From positions 8,308,001-8,372,000 of the forward strand of contig OY969623.1 in the NCBI GenBank assembly GCA_963701675.1: a DNA stretch of 64,000 nt, read 5' to 3'. A program made the translations under genes and the position numbers. The first letter of the stretch is position 1; each line of letters opens with the position of its first letter. This stretch comes from G963701675 sp963701675 (GTDB taxonomy: Bacteria > Planctomycetota > Planctomycetia > Gemmatales > Gemmataceae). The notes beneath the pieces are model-generated. The model had not been told where the DNA came from. It saw only the letters and a list, made by a program, of their open reading frames with translations, and did no database searches. This document shows positions 63,723 through 64,000 of the stretch, piece after piece.

Positions 63723-64000
63723 TCAAAAGATGAGCCGGCTCACATCCAGATAGATCACAAAACCCATCAGCAGCAGCAGTGCGGCAAGGCCGGCCATTGT
63801 GGCGGCGACACGCACGGTTTCCGGCGCCGGTTTACCGCGGAGTTTCTCGTAAATCAGGAACATCATGTGCCCGCCGTCGAGCACGGGAATCGGCAAGAAA
63901 TTCACGACGGCCAGATTCACGCTGATGATGCCGATGAAGACGATGAACCGATGAATTTCGCTGGCAAAGTGGAAAGCCGCCGTGCCGATCATGATGGGTC
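63723..64000 (-). CDS. rseP: RseP-type site-2 membrane metalloprotease, C-terminal fragment
   Basis: Only the last ~92 codons are in the window; the frame is open to the right edge. They include the second active-site motif of M50 site-2 proteases, NFLPIPVLDGGH, which holds the zinc-binding Asp. A following membrane helix (AATMAGLAALLLLMGFVIYL) is also present. RseP cleaves membrane anti-sigma factors and signal-peptide remnants. The HExxH motif and PDZ domains would lie outside the window. Confidence 0.85.
   Translation of the reverse strand, partial: PIMIGTAAFHFASEIHRFIVFIGIISVNLAVVNFLPIPVLDGGHMMFLIYEKLRGKPAPETVRVAATMAGLAALLLLMGFVIYLDVSRLIF

Overview
The window reads as chromosomal DNA of a planctomycete (phylum Planctomycetota, probably class Planctomycetia). 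The case rests on several things. Large secreted repeat proteins carry N-terminal motifs close to LEPR-XLL. There is a MoxR/DUF58/BatA/vWA operon with a squalene-cyclase-like partner. Two very large PQQ-type propeller proteins are present. The intergenic inverted repeats are of a kind I associate with this phylum. I cannot assign the order with confidence. No tRNA, rRNA, CRISPR array, transposase or phage gene was recognised.

Layout. Positions 2-6016 hold three predicted surface or extracellular propeller proteins of different repeat families: SBBP (cut by the window edge), delta-60 and HAF. Positions 6030-20727 are one minus-strand block. It carries 4-hydroxyphenylpyruvate dioxygenase, phenylacetyl-CoA epoxidation genes (paaG, paaA, paaB, paaC, paaD, paaN), a fused 2-oxo-acid dehydrogenase E1 with its E2, homogentisate dioxygenase, agmatine deiminase, a succinate-semialdehyde-type dehydrogenase and a radical SAM protein. 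This looks like a catabolic locus for phenylalanine and tyrosine. The E1/E2 pair is the most interesting part, because it could turn phenylpyruvate directly into phenylacetyl-CoA. Positions 20945-38172 are a plus-strand run: a small LTXXQ-like secreted protein, a 1623-residue PQQ/TPR protein, a squalene-cyclase-like protein, MoxR, DUF58, BatA-like, a vWA/amidotransferase-like protein and a large two-helix membrane protein.

Positions 38120-49858 (minus) carry a GT-C-like membrane glycosyltransferase, miaB, fmt, def, and an ABC module of the gliding type (DUF4340, GldG-like, permease, ATPase). Positions 49980-59158 hold pckA, another propeller surface protein, ftsH, a glutaredoxin-like protein and tex. 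The right end has a zinc-ribbon/transmembrane/PQQ-propeller protein, a Tat-exported intradiol-dioxygenase-like protein and the end of a RseP-type protease.

Eight small indels break seven otherwise conserved reading frames: delta-60, DUF58, vWA, GT-C (twice), fmt, gldG-like and tex. Several fall in homopolymers or GC-rich short repeats and they hit housekeeping genes. They look more like sequencing errors in a draft or metagenomic assembly than real pseudogenes, so those genes are annotated over their full span with the shift noted.
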